64,000 nt of DNA from Pseudoalteromonas galatheae (GTDB lineage Bacteria > Pseudomonadota > Gammaproteobacteria > Enterobacterales > Alteromonadaceae), in NCBI RefSeq assembly GCF_005886105.2, contig NZ_PNCO02000001.1:1051001-1115000 (forward strand), given 5' to 3'. The position numbers and the translations under genes were made by a program. Below the pieces are notes generated by a model. The model saw nothing but the letters and a program-made list of their open reading frames with translations, did no database searches and was not told the DNA's origin. The stretch's first letter is position 1, and the number at the start of each line of letters is the position of its first letter. Below, in pieces: positions 35,634 through 45,119 of this stretch.

Positions 35634-36233
35634 TTAAAGTCTAGTAAAATCAAAGTCTTGATAACTGGCAATAATGGTTTGTTTGCAAAAACAGTTATCG
35701 GCATGGTCGTTAACCATGCCGCATGCTTGCATATGTGCATACACGGTCGTTGAGCCTAAAAACTTAAATCCACGTTTTTTTAAGTCTTTGGCAAATTTGT
35801 CGCTGAGTTCACTGGTGGCAACGGCATCGTGTTTGTCACGCATGGGGTTGATAACAGGCTTGTAATTAACAAATTGCCACTGGTATCTTGCAAAGCTGCC
35901 AAACTCTTGCTGAATTTCAATAAATCGCTTAGCGTTATTTATTGTTGCTGCGATTTTTGCGCGGTTTCTGATAATTCCGTCAAATGCTAATAACCGTTCC
36001 ACATCTTGCTCTGTCATCTGGCTCACTTTGTGTACATCAAAATTGTGGAATGCTTTTCTATAGCCTTCACGTTTTTTCAAGATGGTATACCAGCTTAGGC
36101 CAGCTTGCGCAGATTCCAATGTAATAAACTCAAACAAACTCTGGTCGTCCAGTACGGGCCTTCCCCATTCCTTATCATGATATTCAACATAATCAGGTTT
36201 ACTTTCGTCCACCCAGCCGCATCGTATTGTCAT
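35634..36233 (-). CDS. tag: DNA-3-methyladenine glycosylase I
   Basis: Tag (199 aa) removes 3-methyladenine from alkylated DNA. Signatures: RCGWVDESKPDYVEYHDKEW near the N-terminus, with Cys5 and His19 of the zinc site; ESAQAGLSWYTILKKREGYR; and NDHADNCFC at the C-terminus, holding the other zinc ligands. It runs opposite to and between flrA and flrB, with no link to motility. The family is ordinary and full length; its location is the odd part. Confidence 0.93.
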   Translation of the reverse strand: MTIRCGWVDESKPDYVEYHDKEWGRPVLDDQSLFEFITLESAQAGLSWYTILKKREGYRKAFHNFDVHKVSQMTEQDVERLLAFDGIIRNRAKIAATINNAKRFIEIQQEFGSFARYQWQFVNYKPVINPMRDKHDAVATSELSDKFAKDLKKRGFKFLGSTTVYAHMQACGMVNDHADNCFCKQTIIASYQDFDFTRL

Positions 36234-36417
36234 TGTTGGCTCTCTTCTATCTAATTATGAATGTGAATAAGCTAAATGATTTACTACGCCAACTACTCAT
36301 TACGGCATCACATTTGGCTTGCAAAAACTCTAGCATAGTGCTGTATATAAAAACAGTGTCAATAAATTGATATTGTTTAGTGTTGTGTAACTATATGTTT
36401 TAAATGAAATATAAAGT

Positions 36418-36433
36418 TGGATCGTTTTTTGCT
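36418..36433 (+). promoter_or_regulatory. Sigma-54 promoter of flrBC
   Basis: TGGATC-N5-TTGCT has GG (36419-36420) and GC (36431-36432) with a 10-nt gap. It lies 37 bp before flrB, which fits FlrA control of flrBC. Confidence 0.75.
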
Positions 36434-36469
36434 TTTATCCATTGAGTTTATTTTTAAGAGAGCGGAAAA

Positions 36470-37570
36470 ATGGCATTAGCACATGTTATTAATCCACAAT
36501 TTGTACCAACGACGAATCGCTACAATCCCTGTTTGCTGCAAGAAGCCTATGTCGGTGAATTAAGCGACCTTAGGCAGCAGGCGAGTTGGTTAAGTCACCT
36601 TGTTGATACTATGCCTGCAGGTGTCGTGGTACTCGATGGTCAAGGTATGATTGCCAAGGCAAATCAAATCGCGATGGATATGTTGGGTGAACCACTCGAA
36701 GGCGAAAAGTGGTTTAGTATTATTCAGCGTTCATTTCGACCACAGCAGGACGACGGTCATGAAGTCTCTCTTAAAGATGGCAGAAGAATTAAGCTAGATA
36801 TTACCGCGCTAACACCAGAACCTGGCCAGCTCATTTTGATGACAGATCTCACCGAGACGCGCAGGCTTCAAAGTCGTGTTGCGCATATGCAAAGATTGAG
36901 TGCATTGGGAAAAATGGTCGCTTCACTGGCCCACCAAGTGCGTACGCCGTTATCGGCTGCGATGTTATATGGTGCAAACCTAGGTGCAGCTAACCTTCCT
37001 TCGGCTTCTCGAGAAAAGTTTCATGACAAGTTGATGTCTCGCCTAAAAGACTTAGAAAGCCAAGTTAATGACATGCTGTTGTTCGCTAAAAGTGGTGAAC
37101 AACAAGTCGTTGAGCGAGTGTCAATGCAACAGTTATTGAGTGAAGTCAAAGCGGGTGCTGACGCTATGGTTGAGCTTAACCAAGCAAAGCTGGAAGCATT
37201 TTTACCCGAGCCAGATATTGAAATATTAGGTAATCGTACTGCGCTTGCAAGTGCGATCCAAAACCTGATCCACAACAGTATTCAAATTATTGGCAGTGCG
37301 GCACACATTGAACTTAATGCAGAGCGCGAGCCGTGTGGCGAGTATGTACGTATCTCAGTTGTTGATAATGGGCCTGGCATTGATGAAACCTTAGTAGACA
37401 AGTTGTTTGAACCATTTTTTACAACTAAGTCGCAGGGGACTGGGCTAGGACTTGCGGTGGTTAATTCGGTTGCTAACGCGCATAAAGGGTTTGCGCAGGC
37501 AGACAATGTTGAAGGTAAGGGTGCGCGTTTTAGCTTGGTACTACCACTAATTGAGGCGGAGGAACTATGA
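36470..37570 (+). CDS. flrB: Flagellar sensor histidine kinase FlrB/FleS
   Basis: FlrB (366 aa) phosphorylates FlrC. No membrane segment is visible, so it is cytoplasmic as in other FlrB/FleS. A PAS domain covers about 40-130 (MPAGVVVLDGQGMIAKANQI). The dimerisation/phosphoacceptor motif is SLAHQVRTPLSAAMLY with His155; the family commonly has HE/QxRTPL. The ATP-binding domain (about 240-362) has NLIHNS (N box), VVDNGPGID (G1), and GTGLGLAVV (G2). The ATG of flrC overlaps its stop (ATGA). Confidence 0.94.
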   Translation: MALAHVINPQFVPTTNRYNPCLLQEAYVGELSDLRQQASWLSHLVDTMPAGVVVLDGQGMIAKANQIAMDMLGEPLEGEKWFSIIQRSFRPQQDDGHEVSLKDGRRIKLDITALTPEPGQLILMTDLTETRRLQSRVAHMQRLSALGKMVASLAHQVRTPLSAAMLYGANLGAANLPSASREKFHDKLMSRLKDLESQVNDMLLFAKSGEQQVVERVSMQQLLSEVKAGADAMVELNQAKLEAFLPEPDIEILGNRTALASAIQNLIHNSIQIIGSAAHIELNAEREPCGEYVRISVVDNGPGIDETLVDKLFEPFFTTKSQGTGLGLAVVNSVANAHKGFAQADNVEGKGARFSLVLPLIEAEEL

Positions 37571-38946
37571 GTAACAGAGTTTTAGTTGTTGAAGATGATG
37601 CTGGTTTAAGAGAAGCACTCATTGATACATTGCAGCTTTCAAATATTGAGTGCGTAGAAGCAAGTTGTGCGGAACAAGCCGTTTTATTGCTAAAGCAGGA
37701 AACCTTTTCTTTGGTGGTGAGTGACGTGCAAATGGGTGCCATGAGTGGACTTGACTTATTAAAGACTATTAAACTCAACTATCCAGAATTACCAGTATTG
37801 ATGATGACAGCATACGCAACCATTGATGATGCGGTTGAAGCGATGAGATTGGGCGCTATCGACTATATGGCCAAGCCATTTGCACCTGAAGTGTTGCTCA
37901 ATATGGTTGGTCGTTATTTACCTGAGAAGGAAAAAGAGACTGACGGCCCCATTGTTGCCGATCCAAAGAGTATTAAACTACTTGAACTGGCTGCAAAAGT
38001 AGCTAAGTCGGATGCCAGCGTTATGGTACTTGGGCCAAGCGGTTCAGGTAAAGAAGTGTTGGCTCGCTATATTCACGATAAATCAGATAGAGCAGACGAG
38101 CCTTTTATCGCAATTAACTGCGCTGCAATTCCAGAGAATATGCTTGAAGCAACCTTATTTGGCTACGAAAAAGGGGCGTTTACAGGTGCCATTCAAGCGT
38201 GTCCTGGAAAATTTGAGCAAGCGCAAAAGGGAACCATTTTGCTTGATGAGATCACTGAGATGGATTTGGGCTTACAAGCAAAACTACTTCGTGTGCTACA
38301 AGAGCGTGAGGTAGAGCGTCTAGGCAGCAGAAAAACCATTTCACTGGATGTCAGAGTGTTGGCAACCAGTAACCGCGATTTAAAAGAAGCGGTGGATGAT
38401 GGGGTATTTAGAGAAGATTTATATTACCGTCTCAATGTTTTCCCGCTAGAGTGGCTGCCATTGAAAGACAGAGCGGGTGATATCGCTGTGTTAGCTGAGC
38501 ATTTGTTGGTAAGACATACGCAAAAAGCAGGCAAGTCAACACCTATACTAAGCAGCGGTGCAAAGCGCAAGCTCAGTTCGCACACTTGGCCAGGAAACGT
38601 ACGGGAGCTAGACAACGTTATTCAACGCGCCCTAATTTTGTTCCAAGGTAATGAAATTCAAGAAGATGATATTTTTATCGAAAATTTCTCACCGATGGCT
38701 TTGGTTGAGTCATCTCCAACTGTAAACCATGAGGCATCAGTTTTAATGGAGCGCTCGCAAAGTGATGATGAGATCATTAGCTATAAAGATGAGTTACAGG
38801 ATAAAGAGCACCAAATTATTTTAGATACGCTGGCAAAGTTTAATGGTAAACGTAAAGAGGTAGCGGAGGTATTGGGCATGAGCCCTCGCACACTTCGCTA
38901 TAAGCTGGCGAAAATGCGAGATTTAGGGATTGCGCTACCCGCTTAA
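37567..38946 (+). CDS. flrC: Sigma-54 response regulator FlrC/FleR
   Basis: FlrC (459 aa) activates class III sigma-54 promoters after phosphorylation by FlrB. It has a complete receiver domain (VLVVEDDAGLREALI; Asp53 in LVVSDVQMGAMSG), an AAA+ domain (LGPSGSGKEVLARYIH; GAFTGAIQ; KGTILLDEITEM) and a Fis-type helix-turn-helix (RKEVAEVLGMSPRTLRYKLA). Overlap of 4 bp with flrB implies coupled synthesis. An inverted repeat follows the gene. Confidence 0.95.
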   Translation: MSNRVLVVEDDAGLREALIDTLQLSNIECVEASCAEQAVLLLKQETFSLVVSDVQMGAMSGLDLLKTIKLNYPELPVLMMTAYATIDDAVEAMRLGAIDYMAKPFAPEVLLNMVGRYLPEKEKETDGPIVADPKSIKLLELAAKVAKSDASVMVLGPSGSGKEVLARYIHDKSDRADEPFIAINCAAIPENMLEATLFGYEKGAFTGAIQACPGKFEQAQKGTILLDEITEMDLGLQAKLLRVLQEREVERLGSRKTISLDVRVLATSNRDLKEAVDDGVFREDLYYRLNVFPLEWLPLKDRAGDIAVLAEHLLVRHTQKAGKSTPILSSGAKRKLSSHTWPGNVRELDNVIQRALILFQGNEIQEDDIFIENFSPMALVESSPTVNHEASVLMERSQSDDEIISYKDELQDKEHQIILDTLAKFNGKRKEVAEVLGMSPRTLRYKLAKMRDLGIALPA

Positions 38947-38966
38947 CCTAAATTACCTGAGCTTAA

Positions 38967-38990
38967 AAGGAATGAGTTAACTCATTCCTT
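38967..38990 (+). terminator. Palindrome after flrC, possible terminator
   Basis: AAGGAATGAG-TTAA-CTCATTCCTT is a perfect 24-bp palindrome 20 bp after the flrC stop. It lacks a T tract, so the terminator reading is tentative. Confidence 0.5.
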
Positions 38991-39148
38991 ATCCAAACCT
39001 CAAGTTAAATTTTATCTGTTAATTCAAGTTTAATAAGGTGCCTATAAAGATCAGCAGATCTTAGGCTCCTAATTTTCACTTCTATGTACTGCCAATTTTT
39101 CGACATGCAAAAAACAATGTAACATACTGAAAAATAAAGGTTTTAAGT

Positions 39149-39164
39149 TGGCACGTTTTCTGCT
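39149..39164 (+). promoter_or_regulatory. Sigma-54 promoter of the fliE operon
   Basis: TGGCAC-N5-CTGCT has GG (39150-39151) and GC (39162-39163) with a 10-nt gap and a perfect -24 element. It is 40 bp before fliE. Confidence 0.85.
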
Positions 39165-39203
39165 TTATTAATGGTAACTAAGAGTTATTTTGAGTAAAGC
39201 ATC

Positions 39204-39536
39204 ATGAAAGTACAATCATCAGCGCTATTTCAAGAAATGCAGGCTATGGCTGCAGAAGCGACGAGAAACACACAGCCATCAGTGCAGCCAGTAAAGACGG
39301 CAGCATCTTCGTCGGCTCAGTTTGGCGATTTACTCTCAGACGCACTTAATACAGTTCATGGCTTACAACAAGAAGCAAAACAAAAAGTCACCGCAGTTGA
39401 AATGGGTGACAGAAGCGTTTCTCTTGCAGAAGCCATGATAGCGAAACAAAAATCGTCGGTCGCTTTTGAGGCTACAGTGCAAGTTCGTAATAAACTTGTT
39501 GAGGCCTATAAAGAAATCATGAGCATGCCAGTTTAA
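39204..39536 (+). CDS. fliE: Hook-basal body protein FliE
   Basis: FliE (110 aa) joins the MS ring to the proximal rod. The N-terminal part is polar (Gln, Ala, Ser, Thr); from about residue 45 the family pattern is clear: FGDLLSDALNTVHGLQQEAK, then VSLAEAMIAKQKSSVAFEAT and NKLVEAYKEIMSMPV. Length is standard. It is the first gene of the large fliE-flhB run and sits behind a strong sigma-54 promoter. Confidence 0.95.
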   Translation: MKVQSSALFQEMQAMAAEATRNTQPSVQPVKTAASSSAQFGDLLSDALNTVHGLQQEAKQKVTAVEMGDRSVSLAEAMIAKQKSSVAFEATVQVRNKLVEAYKEIMSMPV

Positions 39537-39559
39537 TTGAGTGACTGTGGAGAGTAATC

Positions 39560-41275
39560 GTGGCTACTAATCAATCAACAGATCTTACGCTTTCCGACGC
39601 AGCGCTGAATAATGACAGCGGTTCGGATGAGCAACAAGAGCAAAAATCAGGCTACTTCAGTGCGCTAAGCGGTGTTGATATGTTGCGCCAGGTTACTCTG
39701 GTTATTGCCCTTGCTATTTGTTTAGCAATCGCAATCTTTATTATCATTTGGGCGCGCCAACCAGATATGCGCCCACTTGGTAAATACCCAACAGAAGAAC
39801 TCGTCGAAACGTTAGACTTTTTAGATCAACAGAAAATTGAATACCAACTCGATGGTAATACCATTTTAGTTGCTGAGTCGGACTATCAGGACATCAAACT
39901 ACGGATGGCGCGTGACGGTTTTACCCAATCTCCGAGTTCTGGCACTGATATTCTGATGCAGGATATGGGTTTTGGTGTTAGCCAACGTCTTGAAAGAGAG
40001 CGCTTAAAGCATAGTCGTGAGCAACAACTTGCGAGAACAATTGAAGAGTTACAAGACGTAAACCGTGCAAAAGTGTTACTCGCAATCCCAAAAGAAAACG
40101 TCTTTGCACGTCGTGAGAAAAAGCCTTCGGCAACCGTAGTTATTACCCTTAAACGTGGTAAAACGCTTGGCGGCGAAGAGGTCGATTCAATCGTAGACAT
40201 TGTGGCATCAGCGGTACAGGGCTTAGAGCCTTCACGCGTGACAGTGACTGATCAAAACGGTCGTCTACTCAACTCAGGTTCTCAAGACTCTTTGGCTGCG
40301 CGCTCGAGAAAAGAGTATGAAATTGAACGTAAACGTGAACAAGAGTATCTAGAGAAAATTGATAGCATACTGATCCCAACAGTGGGCCTTGGTAACTTTA
40401 CCGCGCAGGTTGACTTAACGATGGACTTCAGCGCAGTTGAAGAAACACAAAAACGTTATAACCCTGATTTACCTGCGGTTCGCAGCGAAACAACGTATGA
40501 AGAAAATAATATTGGTGGCTTAGCTGTGGGCATTCCTGGAGCGCTGACTAATCAACCTCCTGTAAACTCAAATATCCCAGAGATTGCTGGGCAAGGCGGC
40601 AATGGTCAAAGTGCAACACCAAGCAGTAATCAAAAAGAAGCAACCCGTAACTATGAATTAGATACTACTATCAGCCATAAGCGGCAGCAAACAGGTGTTA
40701 TTCGCCGGATCAGCGTGAGTGTAGCCGTTGACTATCTCGCCAAGCCTGATGCTGAAGGTAACATGGCAATGGCTCCGCGTACGCAAGAAGAGTTAAACAA
40801 CATTCGTCGTTTGCTACAAGGTGGTGTGGGCTTTGATATGCAGCGAGGTGATGCATTAGAAGTGGTAACGGTACCATTTGTGCGTGAAGATCTCACCGAA
40901 ATACAAGAGATACCACTTTGGGAGCAGGACTGGTTCCAAAAGACCATCCGTCTTGTTGCAGGTACCTTAGTGATCATTGTGCTAATCTTAGCGGTAGTAA
41001 GACCTATGCTTAAACGTCTAATTTACCCAGATGACACGCTTGAAGATTTTGATGAAGATGCGTTGACCAGTGGTGTAGATTTAGGCGACAGTACACTAGA
41101 TATGCTAAATAACGATTTCGATGAGTCTGCGGTTGGCTTCTCTTCTGACGGTAGATTACAATTGCCAGACTTACATGGCGACGAGGACTTACTTAAAGCA
41201 GTACGTGCCTTAGTTGCTAACGAACCAGAACTCTCATCACAAGTTGTGAAAGCGTGGTTGACAGAAGATGACTGA
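39560..41275 (+). CDS. fliF: MS-ring protein FliF
   Basis: FliF (571 aa) forms the inner-membrane MS ring. Transmembrane segments are visible at about 44-66 (QVTLVIALAICLAIAIF) and about 468-487 (LVAGTLVIIVLILAVVRPML). Between them is the periplasmic ring region with family text SGTDILMQDMGFGVSQRLER, VHLAIP-like KVLLAIPKENVF and KRGKTL. The C-terminus (after 490) reaches the cytoplasm and contacts FliG. Its stop overlaps fliG by 8 bp. Confidence 0.96.
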   Translation: MATNQSTDLTLSDAALNNDSGSDEQQEQKSGYFSALSGVDMLRQVTLVIALAICLAIAIFIIIWARQPDMRPLGKYPTEELVETLDFLDQQKIEYQLDGNTILVAESDYQDIKLRMARDGFTQSPSSGTDILMQDMGFGVSQRLERERLKHSREQQLARTIEELQDVNRAKVLLAIPKENVFARREKKPSATVVITLKRGKTLGGEEVDSIVDIVASAVQGLEPSRVTVTDQNGRLLNSGSQDSLAARSRKEYEIERKREQEYLEKIDSILIPTVGLGNFTAQVDLTMDFSAVEETQKRYNPDLPAVRSETTYEENNIGGLAVGIPGALTNQPPVNSNIPEIAGQGGNGQSATPSSNQKEATRNYELDTTISHKRQQTGVIRRISVSVAVDYLAKPDAEGNMAMAPRTQEELNNIRRLLQGGVGFDMQRGDALEVVTVPFVREDLTEIQEIPLWEQDWFQKTIRLVAGTLVIIVLILAVVRPMLKRLIYPDDTLEDFDEDALTSGVDLGDSTLDMLNNDFDESAVGFSSDGRLQLPDLHGDEDLLKAVRALVANEPELSSQVVKAWLTEDD

Positions 41276-42308
41276 TCAAGAACAAAAACAATTGCCCGCA
41301 GCCTTTGACGTTGACAAGCTAGACGGCGTCGACAAGGCTGCCATCTTACTGCTCAGTTTAACTGAAGAAGATGCGGCTCAGATTTTAAAACACCTAGAGC
41401 CTAAGCAAGTGCAAAAGGTTGGTATGGCGATGGCCTCCATGGACGACCTATCCCAGGCTAAAATTGCAGCTGTACACAATTTGTTTATTGAGCAGATTCA
41501 AAGCTTTAGTACGATTGGTTTCCAATCTGAAGACTTTATTAAGAAAGCACTAACCGCAGCGCTTGGTGAAGACAAAGCTGCGAGCCTTATTGATCAAATC
41601 GTTATGGGTTCTGGTGCAAAAGGCTTGGACTCGTTGAAATGGATGGATTCAAAGCAAGTTGCCAATATTATTCGTAACGAGCACCCACAGATCCAAACGA
41701 TTGTATTGTCTTATCTTGAGCCAGAGCAATCCGCCGAGATTTTGTCACAATTTCCTGAGAAAGTGCGCTTAGACTTAACGATGCGTATTGCAAACTTAGA
41801 AGAAGTACAACCGGCGGCACTACAAGAACTAAACGAGATAATGGAGAAACAGTTTGCAGGTCAAGCTGGCGCACAAGCTGCGAAAATGGGTGGCTTAAAA
41901 GCTGCAGCGGATATCATGAACTACTTAGACACCAATGTCGAAGGGCAGTTGATGGACTCAATTCGAGAGCACGATGAAGAAATGTCGCAGCAAATTCAAG
42001 ATCTCATGTTCGTGTTTGAGAACTTAATGGATGTTGAAGATCGAGGCATTCAGGCAATTCTGCGTGAAGTGCAACAAGACGTACTAATGAAAGCAATAAA
42101 AGGCGCTGACGAATCCTTAAAAGATAAGATCATGAAAAATATGTCCAAGCGGGCAGCTGAGATGATGCAAGACGACCTTGAGGCTATGCCACCTGTGCGG
42201 ATAAGTGAAGTGGAAGCTGCACAAAAAGAAATTCTGGCAACGGCTAGACGTTTGGCTGATTCGGGTGAAATTATGCTTGGCGGCGGCGGTGGTGAGGAGT
42301 TCCTATAA
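41268..42308 (+). CDS. fliG: Flagellar motor switch protein FliG
   Basis: FliG (346 aa) links rotor to torque. Features: VDKAAILLLSLTEEDAAQIL near the N-terminus, the middle EHPQIQTIVLSYLEPEQSAE with the EHPQ motif, and the C-terminal MFVFENLMDVEDRGIQAIL with charged torque helix ISKRAAEMMQDDLEAMPPVR-like text. Length is in the normal range. The start overlaps fliF by 8 bp. Confidence 0.97.
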   Translation: MTDQEQKQLPAAFDVDKLDGVDKAAILLLSLTEEDAAQILKHLEPKQVQKVGMAMASMDDLSQAKIAAVHNLFIEQIQSFSTIGFQSEDFIKKALTAALGEDKAASLIDQIVMGSGAKGLDSLKWMDSKQVANIIRNEHPQIQTIVLSYLEPEQSAEILSQFPEKVRLDLTMRIANLEEVQPAALQELNEIMEKQFAGQAGAQAAKMGGLKAAADIMNYLDTNVEGQLMDSIREHDEEMSQQIQDLMFVFENLMDVEDRGIQAILREVQQDVLMKAIKGADESLKDKIMKNMSKRAAEMMQDDLEAMPPVRISEVEAAQKEILATARRLADSGEIMLGGGGGEEFL

Positions 42309-42311
42309 GCC

Positions 42312-43127
42312 ATGGTCGATAAAAAGTTGTATAAAGGCCGCCCGGTGAGCACTGAAGCTTTAGATGAGTTACTAGAAAATTGGCCCATTCCGGATGTTAC
42401 CGATAAGCCCGAGAAATACCGTGGCCGTTCTACAGCCTTCGGCACGCCGTTGGAAGAGTTATATACTAAGAGAGAGGTAAGCGCTGAACCAGAGCCACAA
42501 GAGCCTGAGTTTCCAACGCTTACGCTTGAAGAGTTAGAGCAGATCCGTCAAGACGCCTATGACGAAGGGATCAAACAAGGCCATGAGCAGGGCTACATTG
42601 AAGGCTTTGATAAGGGCGTCTCTGAAGGTAAGGAAGCAGGTTATAAAGAAGGCCTTGAAATAGGAAAAGAAAAGGGCCTTGAAGAAGCCCAACCCCTTAT
42701 TGAAGAGAGGATGAAAGCTCTATCGAGTATTTTAGATGGCATGCAAACACCGCTTAAAAAAGTAGATGATGAGTGTGAGAAGCAGCTTATTTTACTCGTC
42801 AATTTATTGGCAGAGCAAGTTATTTTTAAAGAGCTCAAGACAACGCCCGAACTTATTTTAAACGCGTTGAAAAAAGCGATGGATGCGTTGCCTGTCAAAG
42901 AGCAAACAGTACGCATCCATCTTCACCCCGAAGATTTAGCCTTAGTGCAAGCCATGTACGGCGAAGAACATATACAATCTCAGCATTGGCAGTTACTTCC
43001 GGAACCTACCTTAGACAGAGGTGGGTGTGAGGTGAAAACGCCGCAGTCATCTATTGATATGACGCTTAAAAACCGCATTAGTGAAGTATTGGAATCATTT
43101 TTGCAAGACAGTGGTATAAACCATTAA
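42312..43127 (+). CDS. fliH: Flagellar export ATPase regulator FliH
   Basis: FliH (271 aa) tethers and inhibits the FliI ATPase. A long run of GxxxG repeats covers about residues 83-120 (GIKQGHEQGYIEGFDKG and onward, about ten consecutive 4-residue units), as known for this family. The C-terminal domain has LVNLLAEQVIFKEL and LHPEDLALVQAMYG. It follows fliG after 3 bp. The 72-bp gap to fliI contains a loose hairpin (GCTATCC ... GGATAGC, 43137-43173). Confidence 0.94.
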   Translation: MVDKKLYKGRPVSTEALDELLENWPIPDVTDKPEKYRGRSTAFGTPLEELYTKREVSAEPEPQEPEFPTLTLEELEQIRQDAYDEGIKQGHEQGYIEGFDKGVSEGKEAGYKEGLEIGKEKGLEEAQPLIEERMKALSSILDGMQTPLKKVDDECEKQLILLVNLLAEQVIFKELKTTPELILNALKKAMDALPVKEQTVRIHLHPEDLALVQAMYGEEHIQSQHWQLLPEPTLDRGGCEVKTPQSSIDMTLKNRISEVLESFLQDSGINH

Positions 43128-43199
43128 TACTGCACTGCTATCCAGATAAGCTAAGCTATCAAACTAGGATAGCGATGCCTTCCTAAGGTAATTGCGAAA

Positions 43200-44531
43200 A
43201 TGTCGACATCTGCAGCTATGAGTGAGCGCATCAATAAGTATCATAAATTTATCAAACCATACGGGGTTGCGGTCGCAGGCAGCCTCACCCGTGTGGTTGG
43301 CCTCACTCTTGAAGCTAGGGGCCTTAGTGCACCCGTCGGTAGCCAATGTAAAATCGAGACGTTGGGCGGCTTTATTGATGCAGAAGTCATCGGTTTCAAT
43401 CAAGAAACGCTTTACCTCATGCCAAATGATCATATCACTGGTGTTCTTCCTGGAGCGCGCGTGATCCCAAAAGTAAAAGATGCAGGATTACCTGTTGGGA
43501 TGGGTTTACTTGGCCGTGTAGTTGATGGACTTGGTAGACCACTAGATGGTCTTGGTGCCATTGATGCTGAGAAACACCTAAAATTTGCCGCAGCGCAAAT
43601 CAACCCACTTGCAAGACGTCCAATCGACTCACCAATGGATGTAGGTGTGCGTGCGATAAATTCGATCGTGACAGTGGGTCAAGGTCAACGGATGGGTCTA
43701 TTTGCAGGGAGTGGTGTGGGTAAATCGGTACTGCTTGGCATGATGACACGAGGCAGTGAAGCGGATGTTATCGTCGTAGGCTTGGTCGGCGAACGTGGTC
43801 GTGAGGTGAAAGAATTTATCGACGAGATTTTGGGCGTCGAGGGTAGGCGTCGCTCCGTTGTGGTTGCTGCTCCTGCCGATGCCTCACCGTTGATGCGCTT
43901 AAAAGGCTGTGAAAGTGCAGTGACCATTGCGGAGTATTTTCGAGACCAAGGATTAAATGTACTGTTGTTACTGGATTCAGTGACGCGTTATGCCATGGCG
44001 CAGCGTGAGATTGCGCTTGCGGTAGGCGAGCCGCCAGCTACAAAAGGGTATCCGCCTTCCGTGTTTGCAAAGCTCCCAGCTCTGGTTGAGCGTGCAGGTA
44101 ATGGCGGTGAAGGGCAAGGCTCAATTACCGCATTCTTTACGGTATTGAGTGAAGGTGATGATATGCAAGACCCTATTGCCGATGCTGCCCGGGCTATTTT
44201 GGATGGTCATATTGTATTATCACGAGAGCTTGCTGATAGTGGTCATTATCCAGCGATAGATATTGAAAAGTCCATCAGTCGAGTCATGCCTCAAGTGGTA
44301 TCAGAGGCACACATGCAGCAAGCCAGAGTGCTCAAGCAAGTCTATTCAATGTACCAGCAGAATAAAGACATGATCACCTTAGGTGCTTATCAACGTGGCA
44401 GTGACCAGATGTTAGATCAGGCGATAAATATGATGCCTGCAGTGAATAACTTCCTTCAGCAAGGCATGAAAGACGTGATCAATTACGATGAGTGTTTACA
44501 AGGCCTCGCTAAGCTACTAGGACAAGCATAA
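43200..44531 (+). CDS. fliI: Flagellar type III export ATPase FliI
   Basis: FliI (443 aa) is the F1-beta-like ATPase of the export apparatus. Walker A is [16 protein letters not shown] (about 166-181), Walker [38 protein letters not shown] and [18 protein letters not shown] are family motifs. Length is normal. The stop overlaps the fliJ start (TAATG). A weak ribosome site precedes the ATG, and the start choice rests on family length. Confidence 0.97.
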   Translation: MSTSAAMSERINKYHKFIKPYGVAVAGSLTRVVGLTLEARGLSAPVGSQCKIETLGGFIDAEVIGFNQETLYLMPNDHITGVLPGARVIPKVKDAGLPVGMGLLGRVVDGLGRPLDGLGAIDAEKHLKFAAAQINPLARRPIDSPMDVGVRAINSIVTVGQGQRMGLFAGSGVGKSVLLGMMTRGSEADVIVVGLVGERGREVKEFIDEILGVEGRRRSVVVAAPADASPLMRLKGCESAVTIAEYFRDQGLNVLLLLDSVTRYAMAQREIALAVGEPPATKGYPPSVFAKLPALVERAGNGGEGQGSITAFFTVLSEGDDMQDPIADAARAILDGHIVLSRELADSGHYPAIDIEKSISRVMPQVVSEAHMQQARVLKQVYSMYQQNKDMITLGAYQRGSDQMLDQAINMMPAVNNFLQQGMKDVINYDECLQGLAKLLGQA

Positions 44532-44977
44532 TGGCAAATAACAAACTGACTTTATTGCTTAAGCTAGAAAAAGACAAAGAAGATAACCTTCGAGCGAATT
44601 TTGTTCAAGCGCAGCAGCACTTAGCAACAAACCAACAACGGCTATCGGGGCTAAACGATTTCCGTCTTGAATACAGCATGCAGCTTCATAGTAAAGCACA
44701 ACTTGGTCTGTCTAGTGGCGGTTTCAATCAATACCATAACTTTATTAATAAGATTGAGCAGGCTATTGATCAGCAAGCAAAAACGGTCAACACAGCCAAG
44801 CAGGTGGTTGAACAACGCCGCAAGCTATGGCTAGCACAGCAGGCTAAAACGAAGGCAATTGAAAAGCTTATCGAGAAGCAAGCCCTCGCAAAGCAAACTC
44901 GCCTTGCCAAAGCAGAACAAAAGATGCTCGATGAGTTTGCAACGAATCAGTTTGTACGAAGAGAGCGTGCTTGGTAA
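44531..44977 (+). CDS. fliJ: Flagellar export chaperone FliJ
   Basis: FliJ (148 aa) is a coiled-coil protein in the middle of the FliI ring that helps hand over substrates. The whole protein is charged and helix-forming (LLKLEKDKEDNLRANFVQAQ, LVEKQALAKQ-like C-terminus). It shows weak conservation as usual for the family; identity rests on the coiled coil, size and place directly after fliI with overlapping stop and start. Confidence 0.92.
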   Translation: MANNKLTLLLKLEKDKEDNLRANFVQAQQHLATNQQRLSGLNDFRLEYSMQLHSKAQLGLSSGGFNQYHNFINKIEQAIDQQAKTVNTAKQVVEQRRKLWLAQQAKTKAIEKLIEKQALAKQTRLAKAEQKMLDEFATNQFVRRERAW

Positions 44978-44979
44978 GT

Positions 44980-44995
44980 TGGCTCGAAATATGCT
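44980..44995 (+). promoter_or_regulatory. Sigma-54 promoter of fliK
   Basis: TGGCTC-N5-TATGCT-like: GG (44981-44982) and GC (44993-44994) are 10 nt apart, with a good -24 and a weaker -12 (ATGCT). It directly follows the fliJ stop and lies 125 bp before fliK, suggesting a second entry point for fliKLMNOPQR-flhB. Confidence 0.6.
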
Positions 44996-45119
44996 TCTTA
45001 ATAATTAGCGTTTTATTATTTAAGTAGTCCACTCGTAAAAGTCACTAATATTCATAGTGTTGGTTTTTAACGGTGTATTGCAACGGCAGGACATTGCCAC
45101 TTTATGAGGTAGCTCTAAG

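Noticed and set aside
45085..45097. GG...GC pair closer to fliK as sigma-54 promoter
   Set aside because: Spacing is 9 nt; the site at 44980-44995 has exact spacing.
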